A stretch of DNA of 64,000 nt from Torreya grandis (lineage: Eukaryota; Streptophyta; Pinopsida; Cupressales; Taxaceae): assembly GCA_037957365.1 (NCBI GenBank), contig JARHVA010005489.1, forward strand, positions 346,001 to 410,000. Reading direction: 5' to 3'. The notes beneath the pieces are model-generated. The model did no database searches, was not told the DNA's origin, and was given only the letters and a program-made list of their open reading frames with translations. Position 1 is the first letter of the stretch, and each line of letters begins with the position of its first letter. This document shows positions 28,851 through 40,138 of this stretch, in pieces. Position numbers and translations under genes: made by a program.

Positions 28851-30420
28851 AGGAATGCTTCATCATAGAGTTTAAGATAAAGAAATGTACAAGTCAAACT
28901 ATTCAAGACTTGAAAGAGATTAGGTAGAATTTAGGAGAATTAATATATGACTATGACTACAAATTATCTGATGTGATGAATAAGGTGGAATTTACCTTAA
29001 TAGATAAAGACAAAGTTTCATGGTTCATCAAAATATTTCACTCTAGAATCAGATTTGTCACTATGTAGACTCAATATGCTACTAGAGAAGATGCTATATA
29101 TTCTACACTATGAGTAGAGCAAATTGAAGACTATGGAGAAGCTCTCATTATAAATTCCAAGATTGAAAACACACTATAGGATTTTATGAAGAGAATGGAC
29201 CAATACCATGAGGAAAATGAACCTAAATTGAATTTATGGTGTATGGAGTATGAGAAATAAGGACATCATAAGAATGATTATCTTATGATCAAGATAGAGT
29301 TATGTGAATTATGTCAAGTATTAAGTCATGAAACAATGTTGTGCCATCTTCTAGAATAATATATCAAGAACAAACAAAATTTGTATTGTAATTTTTGTAA
29401 GTCACATAATCATAATGAAAATAACTACAAGGATTTTTAGGAACTCAAGGAAGGCATCACTATAAATGTATTCATCATAATTGCATAAAAAGTGTCCTTA
29501 GTGATGTAAATGATTCTAGATCTAGACATTGATAAATGTTATGTGACCCAAGGAGCTCCAAAATGGACCTCGAGGTCTAGATGGTTGGACCCCTCCTTCA
29601 TTAAGTTAGATTACACCATCTCTGTAATACCAGTATGTAACACCTTGGAGCTTAGCCATGATGCATTAGAAACAAATGTGTTAGACCCCACCAATTACAC
29701 AATAACAATTTAAAATTAGAGATAATACATAGAAATATCAACATTGGAACATAACACAACAATAAGGAGGTTATAAAGGAGGATATCAATCTAAAAGAGG
29801 AGGAACTAGGGCTGATATGGGGGAGGTTACCAAGGGGGAAGAGGAAATAAATATAAATATCCTCCTTTGTAATGTTACCTATGTGGAGAGTATGATCTCG
29901 TATAATGAAATTACCCCTTGAATCCTCAAAGATAGTCTTTTTGTGCAAACTATAGAATATATGATCAATATGAAATAGAAGATTATCCTGTCTTGGAAAA
30001 ACAAAGAAATGATAAGGTTGTCAGAAATATGAATATGGTGAATGTGTATCCTAAGGAGGATGCCTTCCTAAGCCTGTTGCTCGACATCAACATACAAAAA
30101 TAGGTTTGACTCCTATAAAAATGCCTTAGGATTAGAGAATCTAAAAATCAAAATAGGAAAAATACCCAAACCTAGCTACAAAAAAGGGAATCTTGTATGA
30201 AGTTGCACAGATGTTGAAAAAAATTCAACACAAAGACACTATTGAAGGATATGTTGAATTAATAAATTACCAAATGAATGTCCAAATTGTGCACATTATA
30301 TTTGAAGATGGAGTTGTCACTATGATGATATACTTTATGAAAATTTTAAGCACACTACATAATGAAGACATCTCACAAAACATCATAAAGTTAATACATA
30401 ATCTATTAGAATGTGACCAA
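28851..30420 (+). pseudogene. D gag remnant with two zinc knuckles
   Basis: The frame reads a gag core (LGELIYDYDYKLSDVMNK, DKDKVSWFIKIF, VEQIEDYGEAL) that matches the AF core (VWDYDYKFLDVMNN, DKEKVAWFV, VEQIEDYQDA). Two CCHC knuckles follow: LWCMEYEKxGHHKNDYL (29230-29285) and CNFCKSHNHNENNYKDF (29381-29440). In each the terminal Cys has become Tyr, and the first also lost its second Cys, as expected from G-to-A decay. The gag tail (YPVLEK, VNVYPKEDAFLSLLL, then an open stretch 30193-30420) leads into protease. Several stops. Confidence 0.82.
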
Positions 30421-31037
30421 TGAGGACAAAAATGATAGATAAGATTTTTTGGTGCATCAAAACAAATAATCCATAGGATGTAGACTAATAAATAGACATT
30501 AGGGTTACATCTTATAAGATTCTAAATGTTATCTTTAAATTTGGTAGCATAGTTAATATGATTATTATGTCCACATGGGAAGCTATTAGATGACTGGTTC
30601 TAAGTTATAGCTTAGTAAATTTGAGCTTATTTTACTATAAAAGAGTTTATAACATCAAAAAACTAGTATATTTTGATATCAAAGTTACAAAACTAACCTT
30701 GCAAGGTAACATTCAAGTCATTGATATGAAGATAACAACAACACATTACCCTATGCTAATTAGCAAGAAATGGGCATATGATAGTCAAATAACTATTAAC
30801 ATAGTAAAAAATCAACTAGAGGTGAACTATGGAGATAAGGTTATCGTCATTCCTCTAAATAGAGTGCACAAACCTTACATCATTTTTCTTGGACTAGATT
30901 CTCCATATGTCATGCAAGAAACCAACTGGATGAAGATAAACTCTAAGAAAACCCAAAATCTCTATGTGAAGCTGAGTGAAACTTATTATATGAGCATAAT
31001 AAACCTTATTTATAATCATTATTCACTCAAAATTTAA
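30421..31037 (+). pseudogene. D aspartic protease remnant
   Basis: IVNMIIMSTWEAI (near 30548) sits where Tat proteases have DSGAxxNxMxxxxxEAIG; the catalytic Asp-Ser/Thr-Gly is degraded. The open stretch 30621-31037 gives VTKLTLQGNIQVIDMK, PMLISKKWAYDSQ and VIVIPLN, the C-terminal half of a retropepsin fold (flap and YPMLIGRxWL-like block). It aligns with 25350 in AF on the other strand. Confidence 0.7.
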
Positions 31038-32130
31038 ATACATTAGAATAATAGAGGCCCAAACTAATGGTTACATAGATACTGGTTACCAAATTTATCA
31101 TAGAATATTGTGCATCTATGTCTATTAATTCTATTACTCATCCAGAAGTTGACTTCCTCTATCAAGTGGATGATCATATGAAATATTATTTAAAACTAGC
31201 AAGAGAAGGTACTTTTCCTTGGGAAATAGCTTCATCTATTAGTGGAAACTCAAGCATGCACCTACTTAACTGGGCTTGAGGTGATCATGAAATCCAACCT
31301 ATGAGAATGGTGTTTGCATATGAAATAAAATTTTGTGTACAATATGACTAAGGATATAAATTAGTTCATTTTCCATTTACATGTTCATGTACATACCATT
31401 AGTTAATGGGTCAGTGCTTTGAATTATTATTTAAATGGATTTGAAATGGCATGGTGGGTAAGTCATAGAAGTGACCATCTTGAGTGTGATGATGCTTGTG
31501 AATTTATGATTAGTAGGTTCTAACTAACACAAGTCATCAAAATTAATTGGCCTTCATTATAATAAGGTGAGTGTCTTTAAATTCATATTCATAAACATGT
31601 TGAAGTCTGGACTAAGGACTATGTGGCACCAAAGTATTGGGTTCACATTTTCCATTATACACTTGTTCCTTTACCATCAATATGGTAAATGCATCAATAG
31701 TGCAAGAGGAAGACAAAACATTGGGTGTAGGTACAAAGTGACTTCATAAAAACATTTGTTTTTGATGATGAAAATCCTCTGGTTCATAATGCACTAATAA
31801 AAATCAAACATTTATTATGCCATGGGTGCATAAAATATTTATGGACCATGACACAATCCACTATACAAAATAACGTAGATTTTGATCTTAATTAAAAGTT
31901 AAATAAATATAAAGCTACCAATAAAAAATAATAATCTTTTACATAGGCATGCCACTGAATACAAGATGAAGAGGACATTGAAGATTTTGAGTCTGATGGT
32001 GATATCTCTTTGACTAATTTATTTGAACCTAAATGGCCAATAGAACTAATAAAGGACCTTAGCATAAAACTTCCTAAAGAAGACAAGATGCACAACATAC
32101 AAATTCTAGAATAGGAAGGTTAACAAATGA
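31038..32130 (+). pseudogene. D protease-RT linker, unrecognised conserved region
   Basis: About 350 codons with stops lie between protease and RT. Landmarks are ALNYYLNGFEMAWWVSHRSD, DDACEFM (about 31400-31510), INWPS, IHKHVEVWTKDYVAPKYWV (about 31545-31640) and the acidic EDIEDFESDGDISLTNLFEP (about 31970-32030). The same blocks occur in AF at 24500-25000 and 18560-18800. No RNase H or dUTPase signature is evident. I cannot assign a function; conservation of the blocks in two copies argues for former coding selection. Confidence 0.55.
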
Positions 32131-33650
32131 TACATGAATTTTTTGATGTGGAAAAGTGTAATATTTACTATCAACTCATCAAAAAGAATCTAGCAAACAT
32201 TGTAATTTATAGGGTTCCAAAATTGGTGCATATAGGTGATTATTGGACAAAATTTAAAGTTTTTGAAGTGATGTGACTCCTACGATATTATCAAGACGTC
32301 TTTCCCACTAAATTTTTATAGGTTTGATTAGTTGATCCATCTCTTGTAAAAATTCATATCAACTTAAAGGAGTGCACATGACATACAAAGAAATATCTAT
32401 ACAAGCTAAATCTAAATATGAAGTTGAAAGTGAAGGTTAAACTTGATAGAATGTAGGACATAGGGATAATATATCCCATAAAAAAGGAATATTAGGTTAA
32501 TCCCATGCTAGTGTGACCAAGAAAAATAGGGGAGACCAAAGTATGTGGGGATTATCACATTCTTAATGATGCATGTGTAAATGATCCATTCCAAATTCCA
32601 TTTGTAAACAAAGTTTTGGAAACTTTCGTATTGCATGAAGTCTACTCTTTCATAGATGGTTTCATCATCTATCATCAAATACTGATCCTAGAAGAAGACA
32701 AAGCCAAAATGACTTTTAACATATAATGGGGATCCTTTGAATACAAAGTAATGCCTTTTGACATTAAGGATGCACCTAAAATTTTCTCTCATGTAGTGGT
32801 GAATGCATTCAATGACTTCATTCATGAATTCTTGGAAGTCTATCTTGATGATTGAGTAGTTTTTTCCTTATTTAAAGAACATTTGTCTATGTTGTGCCTC
32901 ATGATATATTGTTGTTGATCTCTGTGCATCACTATAAATTTGAAAAAAAAATTATTCATTGCACCTTTTCATGTTTTTCTAGGTCATGTAGTGTACAGTG
33001 TAGGTATTTTGGTAGACTAGGCCAAAATTGTAGTTATTCTAAGTATGCCTCCACCAATCAGCTCCATGTAAGTGTTATCTTTTATTGGCCATATAGGGTA
33101 CTATCACAATTTTATCCATGGATATGTATCCATTTCATCTATTAAAATATTTACTACATAAAAGCATGAAGTTTGTTTGAACTTCAAAGTGACAAGCATC
33201 CTTCATCACAGTAAAGTAAAGATTGGTTACTATACCCATCTTCATCTTTTTAGATTGGAACAAGCCCTTTGAAATACACATTGATGATTTGAGTATCATA
33301 ATCAGTTATGTGTTTCTCAGCTAAGAGATGGTAGAATCGACCATTCCATTTATTTTACAATCCACAAACTATCTGATGCAAAAAAATAACTACATAACAA
33401 CTAAAAGAAGCATTGGTATTAATGTTTGTACTACATAAATTTCAGCACTATCTTCTTACAACACCATTAAAATTTTTCACCCATCATTTAACTCTATGAT
33501 ACTTTGTCAAGAAGACAAATCTAGGAGGACACATCTTTAAGTGGTTGTTATTTCAAGAGTTCTAATTTCACATTAATGTCAAGTCAAGAAGATAAAATGT
33601 GGGACTAGATCATCTTAGCCATATTATTAATGGTGAAAAGATAGAATAAT
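32131..33650 (+). pseudogene. D reverse transcriptase and RNase H remnant
   Basis: RT: GETKVCGDYHILNDACVNDP (32523-32585; family VRMCVDYRxLNxxxxKDxFP), FIDGFIIYHQI, KVMPFDIKDAP (family MPFGLxNA) and EVYLDD (32838-32855), so the catalytic YLDD box survives. Next come the thumb landmarks FLGHVV, PP, FIGHIGYYHNFIHGY (to about 33160). RNase H (about 33230-33640) is badly decayed; the ending HISHIINGE-like stretch (about 33610) matches the DHLSRI terminus of the family. Many stops. Confidence 0.82.
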
Positions 33651-33799
33651 TATATGAAGACTCCCATGATGTCCATCTCTCTCACATTTTTGTTATTCCT
33701 AAATTTTTTGAATTAATTGCCAACTTATTCAAATGAGTGTTCCCTGTGTACTTTTAATAAAGAGACAAGAAACAATTTGTCACTAGAGATTTTACATAC

Positions 33800-34945
33800 A
33801 CCATTATTAATGGGATTCTGTATCATTTAGGAAATGATGAAGTACTGTGCAAATTTATTCTATAACATGAACAACCTCAGATATTATAGGAAATGCATCA
33901 AGGAGTAGTAGGAAGACATCTTGTTGGAGAAGGTACTACTAGGAAGCTAGTATAGAGTGGGTTATGGTGGCCAAATATTTTTTAGGATGCATACAGAGTA
34001 TCACAACACTATGATATATATCAACACATGGGAAAACCAAAATAAAAAAGTTAAATGTGTATGCATCTTTTTATAGCTGAGCAACCTATTAATCAATGGG
34101 GAATTCACTTTGTCAGACTTACCAATCCACCAAGAAAACAAAGTAAATCAAGGTATATTATCACTACAATTAAGTACTTTATTAAATGGGTTAAAGCTAC
34201 TAGAACACCTAGTTATGGTGTGAAGGATGTATCAAAGCTTCTCTACAAGAACATTATTACAAGGTTCATATACCCCATTAAGCTTGTTAGAGATTGAGGG
34301 ACACACTTATTGAGAAATAACATCAAGGATCTTACTAAGGAATTTATGATTTCTTATCATGAAAGCACTATGTACCATAAAAAAAAATGGCCTAGCTAAA
34401 TCTTCTAATAAAGTGTTGGGAAAAATGTTGACAAAGATCTATGATGTTAAGAGGGATGATTGTGAATATTTCATTCCTATGATTATATGAGCATATCGCA
34501 TGCACTATAAGAGAGCCATAGGTCTTACTCCCTTCCAATTGGTCTATGGTCTTAAATTAGTTATGGTAATGAAATACTTATTACACAATCTATGGGAATG
34601 GTCATGTGACTAGGGGATTGTGAGTCACTCACCAAAAAACTTCTTCAACTAAATAGGATGGATGAGTATAGATGCAAAGCATTGAGGATGCAGGAAGTTC
34701 ACAAGTAGAACCATAAAGCATGGTATTATTGAAATTTGTGCCATAAGGAATTTAATAAATATCAACTATTCTTATTGTATGATAGTCATTTTAGATCATT
34801 TCCATGTAAGTTATAGATTCGATAGACATGGCCTTATGTTATACATGAACTATCATAGTAAGGAACCATGGTTTTTAGATATCATCAAAGAACTATTTTA
34901 CCAAGGTGGGTGAATGGTTTTAGGCTTAATCCCTACCACCAAAAT
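33800..34945 (+). pseudogene. D integrase remnant
   Basis: The zinc-binding N-terminus is visible as MHQGVVGRH and SGLWWPN (33895-33985; family AHxGxxGGHxxxxxTxxKxLxxGxWWP). The core has INQWGIHFVRLTNPP, RYIITTIKYFIKWVKA (34091-34197), NIITRFIYPIKLVRD, GTHL and TPFQLVYGL. The first catalytic Asp (family TDYFTKW) is replaced by a lysine context and the second, after VRD, is followed by a stop. The C-terminal module TILPRWVNGFRLNPY (34885-34940) matches AF and Tat integrases. An open stretch spans 34055-34297. Confidence 0.85.
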
Positions 34946-37089
34946 TCTATTTCATTTCATTATGCCAAGTGAGTGGGTTTTGAGTAACACCAAGTAGATT
35001 AGGATTTACCTTTTCTACATGTTTTTTGTGTGTGTCATTTTTTGTTTGTGTGTGTTTATAGGTTATCTCTTCACTACCATTGAAATAACTAATACACCAA
35101 GTATAGGGTATACTAACCATACATAGTAAAATCCATGTGCACCATTGTGGGTGTCAAGAGGAGCAAATGAAATCAATTAAGTCTAAGAAATGTACAAATA
35201 GATCACATCAACAAGATCTCCATCGTATAATGGTCATCCCCCAAAAGTAAATTCTAGATCCAAGGTTTGATTGACTTAATCATAAACAAATCAATAACCC
35301 ATCAACATCATCCATTTATACCCTTGTACAGACACCAAATAACATAACGACATATCTCCACATATGTGCCAAATTACTATCTTAATTTCCATATCGGATA
35401 AGATTTACTACAATGACCATTCCATTCATATGAAATGGATAGATAAGCATGACATTTATATGGAATCTAATATGCACAAAATCTATAAAATATAAGTTTG
35501 AGAACCGAGTAAGCATTTCATTATTTCACAGATCTTTTTGACTAGTAAATTTAATGAGCTAATATATTCATATTACGATGAGAGCCACCAGAGTTTCAAT
35601 TTCATCATTCAAAAAATATGGATACTTCATAGCTCATTAGGGGAGTCATCAATGCATAAAAAGAGGCAATGGGTGTCGATATGGCTCTCAGGTAGACAAT
35701 GTTCAATGATCTAGAACCATTCAACTTCCTTTGCATGGTAGAATAAAATTTATTTTATCTAAACCCCATAAATTTTACATAACCACTTGCCCCCAGATCC
35801 CCCCCATCACTTCCAAAACACAACTTTTGAGTGCCTACTTTGAATGTAAACATTTGGCAACTTGGTGGAGATTATTCAAATTTAGCTTAGTCAATACAAT
35901 GATGGTAATATTTAACTTGGCCCAAATGTTACCATTATCATCAACACAGAAGCCATGGCCTAAGGTTTAGGTATGCATGTATGAGGAGACTCCATATCTC
36001 CATATGAGATAAGAATGCCACTTATTCTACAAAAAATTAGAGATTTGTATGTTTGGAGCTCTAGAAGGATACCAATTAAATAAATACATGATCATCTAGT
36101 GCTCATCATCATGGAGTGCATCATAATAGGTTTCTAGAAAATGACCAACTGTACAAAGAAAATATTTAAAGGAGACATGGAAATTTCCCACTGCATTATC
36201 CATAGAAATAAGCAATTCAACTAGACAAAGTACTTCATTACAGAGATGATCACCAACATTGTTAAGTGTCACACCTCTCTAAATTAGAAATTTTAATATC
36301 AATTTCTCATCTTATCAATTTTATTCATGTAATGGAAGTCTCCAAAGGAATAAGTTCACCTTGACACAAGTTATTATCTAGTAAAATAATTTCCAAACCT
36401 CATCTAGACATAGGAGCATAGAGGCCTAATAGATGAGGGAAAATTCAAAGCATGGTGGGAGGAGTGTCCTGAATTGATTATTACACATCCTTATGTGCCA
36501 TAAAACATCATTTAATATTTGGGCCAACAAGTGGCTATCACTTTTATACTAAAGGGAATATTCATACACATTCATGAGTTTTCATAGTTTCCCTTCACAC
36601 CGTTTTCATTGTTTATCACCATGGACATGGCCCAGTGAGAAGTCACCAAATAGAAAGTTGTTGAATCCATCCATGAAAGTCCATTATAGGCCATACCAAT
36701 TGGCATAACAATACTTATAGTGAGTAACCTAAAGAAGATAATTTATTTACAACAATAAAAGGGAAAGTATAAGCTTTCCACAGAGCACGAATCTACATAT
36801 CTTCCTTTGAAGTATAAAACATGAAGCACAAAAATTTTGGTGTATGATATAAAGGTTCCATAGATCACAAGTTTGTGTGACCTTCCATATATGGTCATGG
36901 ATGAATAGAAAGTCTACTAGGCCATGATTGCAGACATGGTTGCAGATTTCTATGACCAAGAGGAGGAAAAGGAATTTTTCTTCTAGAACACTATGTATAT
37001 GGTTCAAGTGTGTAAGCAGGTTCCTCCAGAACTATGGGTGGACCTTCCATCTTGCCACCATCCATTATTTTTTTTACTATATGGGAATA
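34946..37089 (+). pseudogene. D 3' ORF region, first part
   Basis: Coding-like plus-strand sequence follows integrase, with a partial open stretch at 35731-35970 containing HLATWWRLFKFSLVNTMM. I do not recognise a family. It continues after the E insertion at 40139. The 5-bp GAATA at 37085-37089 is the left target-site duplication of E. Confidence 0.45.
37085..37089. repeat. Left target-site duplication of E (GAATA)
   Basis: GAATA directly abuts the left LTR end and is repeated exactly at 40134-40138 beyond the right LTR end. A 5-bp duplication is the standard footprint of Ty1/copia and Ty3/gypsy integration. Confidence 0.9.
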
Positions 37090-37200
37090 TGTTAAGAAAA
37101 TGATATATATCTTTTAATTAATACAATTCTTTTTTCTTTAACCACTTAATCATACGTTCAAGATATTCAATAAAATTGAAAGCAATAACATGCACCACAT

Positions 37201-37296
<96 letters not shown>

Positions 37297-37944
37297 TTTT
37301 ACGTGGAAACCCAAATTGGGAAAACCATAGAGAAAAATATCAATTATATAAATGAGTACCAAATCAAGTTACAAAGTTTTCAATCACCAACTTATAGGAG
37401 CACTAACCCCTCTTGTGTATAAAACACTAACTATCTCTCAATGTTTCTTTCTCAACAAATGATAATGCACTACTATATCTCTTTTCTTTTCTCTACTTTC
37501 CTCTACTCTTCTTAGTTAGATAAAATAGTTCACTTCCATAATAATAAATGTCCTTCCAAGCCTCCTTTTATATCTTTCCAAATGACTTTTGTCATTCACC
37601 CTTGCATAACCCTTTAAATTTTTTCTTTTTCTTTACCTAGTGACTCTTTGAATTCCTCAAGGTGACCCTTCATGGATAAATGCATCCTTTTCCTCTTTTG
37701 TCTTTAGTGATGACTATTAGGATTCCTCAAGGTGACCCTTCATCAAAAAATGCATCCTTTTTCTCTTTTGTCTTTAGTGATTACTCTTTGACTTCCTCAT
37801 GGGCCCTCTTTTGTCTTTATGCAACCAAAAATATATTTGCTAATATTTAATTAATATTAACACACTTTTAACCAAGATATAAACATTAAAAAACATATTT
37901 AGACATTAAATTATAATTTGACATCAATGATAATATTTACAACA
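37090..37944 (-). repeat. E 3' LTR
   Basis: On the minus strand it runs from TGTTGTAAATATT (37944) to CTTAACA (37090). It includes a (GA)n tract at about 37201-37292 (plus-strand spelling). A 70-bp tandem duplication (37651-37720 and 37721-37790, GATTCCTCAAGGTGACCCTT...) is present only in this LTR; the 5' LTR has a single unit. Confidence 0.92.
37201..37292. repeat. (GA)n microsatellite in E 3' LTR
   Basis: An almost pure GA/AG run. The corresponding site of the other LTR also carries GA repeats, so the tract was part of the inserted element and has changed length since. Open frames rich in Ser-Leu or Arg-Glu across it are repeat artefacts. Confidence 0.95.
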
Positions 37945-37955
37945 ATCTCCCCATT
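37945..37955 (-). promoter_or_regulatory. E polypurine tract
   Basis: The minus-strand purine run AATGGGGAGAT ends exactly at the TGTTG start of the 3' LTR, as expected of the plus-strand DNA primer site of a copia element. Confidence 0.75.
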
Positions 37956-38892
37956 TGTCTTTGATGGCAACTTGAAACTGTCACCAATTCTAAAAACCTG
38001 TACTGCACATGTCAACCTAAAACTAAGACCTGTAAACCTAAACCATCTTAAAATTTACAATAACTCCCCCTTACTATAGAATCTTATTTCTTGAACTTGT
38101 TCCTATACCTATTTCATGTACCTATTTTTTCACCTATTCCCTATACTTATTTCCTATAGTTTACACTTATCTTTCCCTCAACTAATATAAAAATTAATTT
38201 GTACACTCACCTTCTTATCATGAAACATATCCAAGACCCAATAACATCCACCATGCTTCAATTTTTATTAAAATTATATCCTTAAATCCTAGAATAGATA
38301 CCCCACATAAAAGTGTCCTGGAAAAAAATCTCAAGAGATTCCCACATCTCCTGTGTTACTTCCTTTATCCTCTTGTGTCTTTCTTCTTAGAATCCATTTA
38401 AGTATGACTAACTTATTTAACTTACTAACCTCAAAATTCATGATTCTTTTCATCTTCTCAAGTCTTACAACTATCTTATCTTGACAAGGCACCATGCTCA
38501 AATGTAACAAGATATTCTTCACAGTCCTTCATATCTGATTCTTTATCTACTATAGAAAGTAATTTATCCTCACTCTTAAACTCAACCTGATCAATATTTA
38601 CAATCTTAGGTCTCTAAACCTATTTTTTTCTCTTTTCATACCTTTATAGGGGCTCTGTATCCTTTGACATACCTTGAATATATCTTTACTTTATTTGGAC
38701 ATAATTTAGCAATTATGGCCAACCTTATGAAAACAAACTCAAACAACATTTCCTCATACCTTTTTCTTGAATGTGACTAAGATCTCCCTTTGAATGATTT
38801 GCTTCTCCTCATAGAATCTCTTTCCCTATGACCAACTTGATGACAAAAAAAATAGTGGCCATGAAATAATTTAAAAACCTAAAAGCATTGGG
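37956..38892 (-). pseudogene. E internal region with gag zinc-knuckle remnants
   Basis: Minus strand: GHYFFCHQVGHRERDS (38810-38868) and, one frame off, CFHKVGHN then AKLCP (38701-38750), two CCHC-type knuckles as in copia gag (CxxCxxxGHxxxxC), with some Cys lost. The remainder to 37956 has no pol domain; an open frame at 38331-38522 is unrecognised. Confidence 0.6.
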
Positions 38893-39183
38893 CTACTTGA
38901 TCGGCTTCTTCAATTTACCCTTAAAACTTGTATGATTTTTACATTGGACTAATATTCTATGATATTTATCAACCTTTATTATGAGCTTTCCATGATTATC
39001 CTTTAAATAACCTAAATCAACCTTCAATTGATTACACTCTTCTCTTGATTTCAAACTTGAATTTGCAACCTCTAGCTGATTCTTAAGATCTTGAATAAAC
39101 ATCTTATTTTCTTTTTCTTCTATAGCCAACTTAGAATCTAAGATACACACATGTTTCTTAACATCCTTGACCATAGATTTCAA
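38893..39183 (-). pseudogene. E gag-like coiled-coil segment
   Basis: A 96-codon open stretch, rich in Lys, Glu and Leu, with heptad-like spacing (LDSKLAIEEKENKMF, DLKNQLEVANSSLKS). It lies between the primer-binding site and the zinc knuckles, the place of the gag coiled-coil in SIRE/Maximus copia elements. The assignment to gag rests on position and composition, not on a specific motif. Confidence 0.55.
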
Positions 39184-39263
39184 CTCTTGATTCTCCCTTT
39201 TTATCTGCTTGGCCTTCTTGTGTTTTCCCTAATCTAGCTTTAAGCTATTAAACTCTTTCTAAA

Positions 39264-39282
39264 GGAACCTGCTCTAATACCA
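39264..39282 (-). promoter_or_regulatory. E primer-binding site (initiator tRNA-Met)
   Basis: TGGTATTAGAGCAGGTTCC on the minus strand, two bases inside the 5' LTR end, differs at one position (C to T) from the canonical TGGTATCAGAGC start of plant copia primer-binding sites. Confidence 0.9.
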
Positions 39283-39284
39283 AT

Positions 39285-39417
39285 TATTAAGCACATGATG
39301 TATATATTTTACTTAATCAAATTCCTTTTACTTTAACCACTTAATCATACATTCAATATATTCAATAAAAATGAAATAAATAGCGTGCACCACATGCGAG
39401 AGAGAGAGAGAGAGAGT

Positions 39418-39450
<33 letters not shown>

Positions 39451-40133
39451 GAGATGAGAGAGGAGAGAGAAGAGAGAGAGAGAGAGAGGAGAGAGATGAG
39501 AGAGGAGAGAGAGAGGAGAGAGAGAGAGAGGAGAGAGAGAGAAAGAGAGACCAGATTTTATGGGAAAAAACCAAAGTGGGAAAAACCATAGAGAACAATC
39601 TCAAGTATATAAATGAGTACCAACTCAAGTTACAAATTTTTTAAGCACCAACATGCAGGAGTACCAACCCCTCTTGTGTATAAAATACCAACTATCTCTT
39701 AATGTTGCTTTTTCAACAAATAATAGCACATTACTATATCTCTTTTCTTTTCTCTACTTTCCTATGCTCCTCTTAGCTAGATAAAATAATTCACTTCCAT
39801 AATACAAAATGGCTTCCCAAGCCTCCTTTTATAGCTTTCCTAATGAATTTTGGCATTCACCCTTCATGGCCCTTTGAATTATTTCTTTGTCTTTATCTAT
39901 TGACTCTTTGAATTCCTCAGGGTGACTCTTCATGGATAAATGCATCCTTTTCCTCTTTTATCTTTAGTGATGACTCTTTGGCTTCCTCATGGGCCCTCTT
40001 TTGTCTTTGTGCAACCAGAAATATATTTATTAATATTTAATTAATATTAACATACATTTAGCCAAGATATAAACATTAAATACACATTTAGACATTAAAT
40101 GCTAATTTGACATCATTGACAATATTTCTAATA
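39285..40133 (-). repeat. E 5' LTR
   Basis: It starts (minus strand) TATTAGAAATATTGTC at 40133, where TG has decayed to TA, and ends CTTAATA at 39285. It carries interrupted (GA)n at about 39397-39550. It aligns with 37090-37944 through AACCCCTCTTGTGTATAAAA, CTATATCTCTTTTCTTTTCT and CTTCCTCATGGGCCCTCTTT. Confidence 0.92.
39397..39550. repeat. (GA)n microsatellite in E 5' LTR
   Basis: GA repeats interrupted by GGA, TGA and single-base changes, about 150 bp. It occupies the same LTR position as the 37201 tract but is longer and less pure. Confidence 0.95.
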
Positions 40134-40138
40134 GAATA
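40134..40138. repeat. Right target-site duplication of E (GAATA)
   Basis: Exact copy of 37085-37089 immediately outside the right LTR end. Confidence 0.9.

Larger units (their letters stand above)
37090..40133 (-). mobile_element. Element E: short Ty1/copia (SIRE-like) non-autonomous element
   Basis: A structurally complete 3044-bp element on the minus strand: LTRs 39285-40133 (5') and 37090-37944 (3'), primer-binding site TGGTATTAGAGCAGGTTCC (39264-39282) for initiator tRNA-Met, polypurine tract AATGGGGAGAT (37945-37955), perfect GAATA target-site duplication. Internal DNA is only about 1.3 kb with a gag-like remnant and no protease, integrase, RT or RNase H, so it needed helper proteins. 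It is the innermost insertion of the nest. Confidence 0.9.

Noticed and set aside
37150..39628. Ser-Leu and Arg-Glu repeat frames resembling SR-rich proteins
   Set aside because: Translations of (GA)n tracts in the E LTRs.
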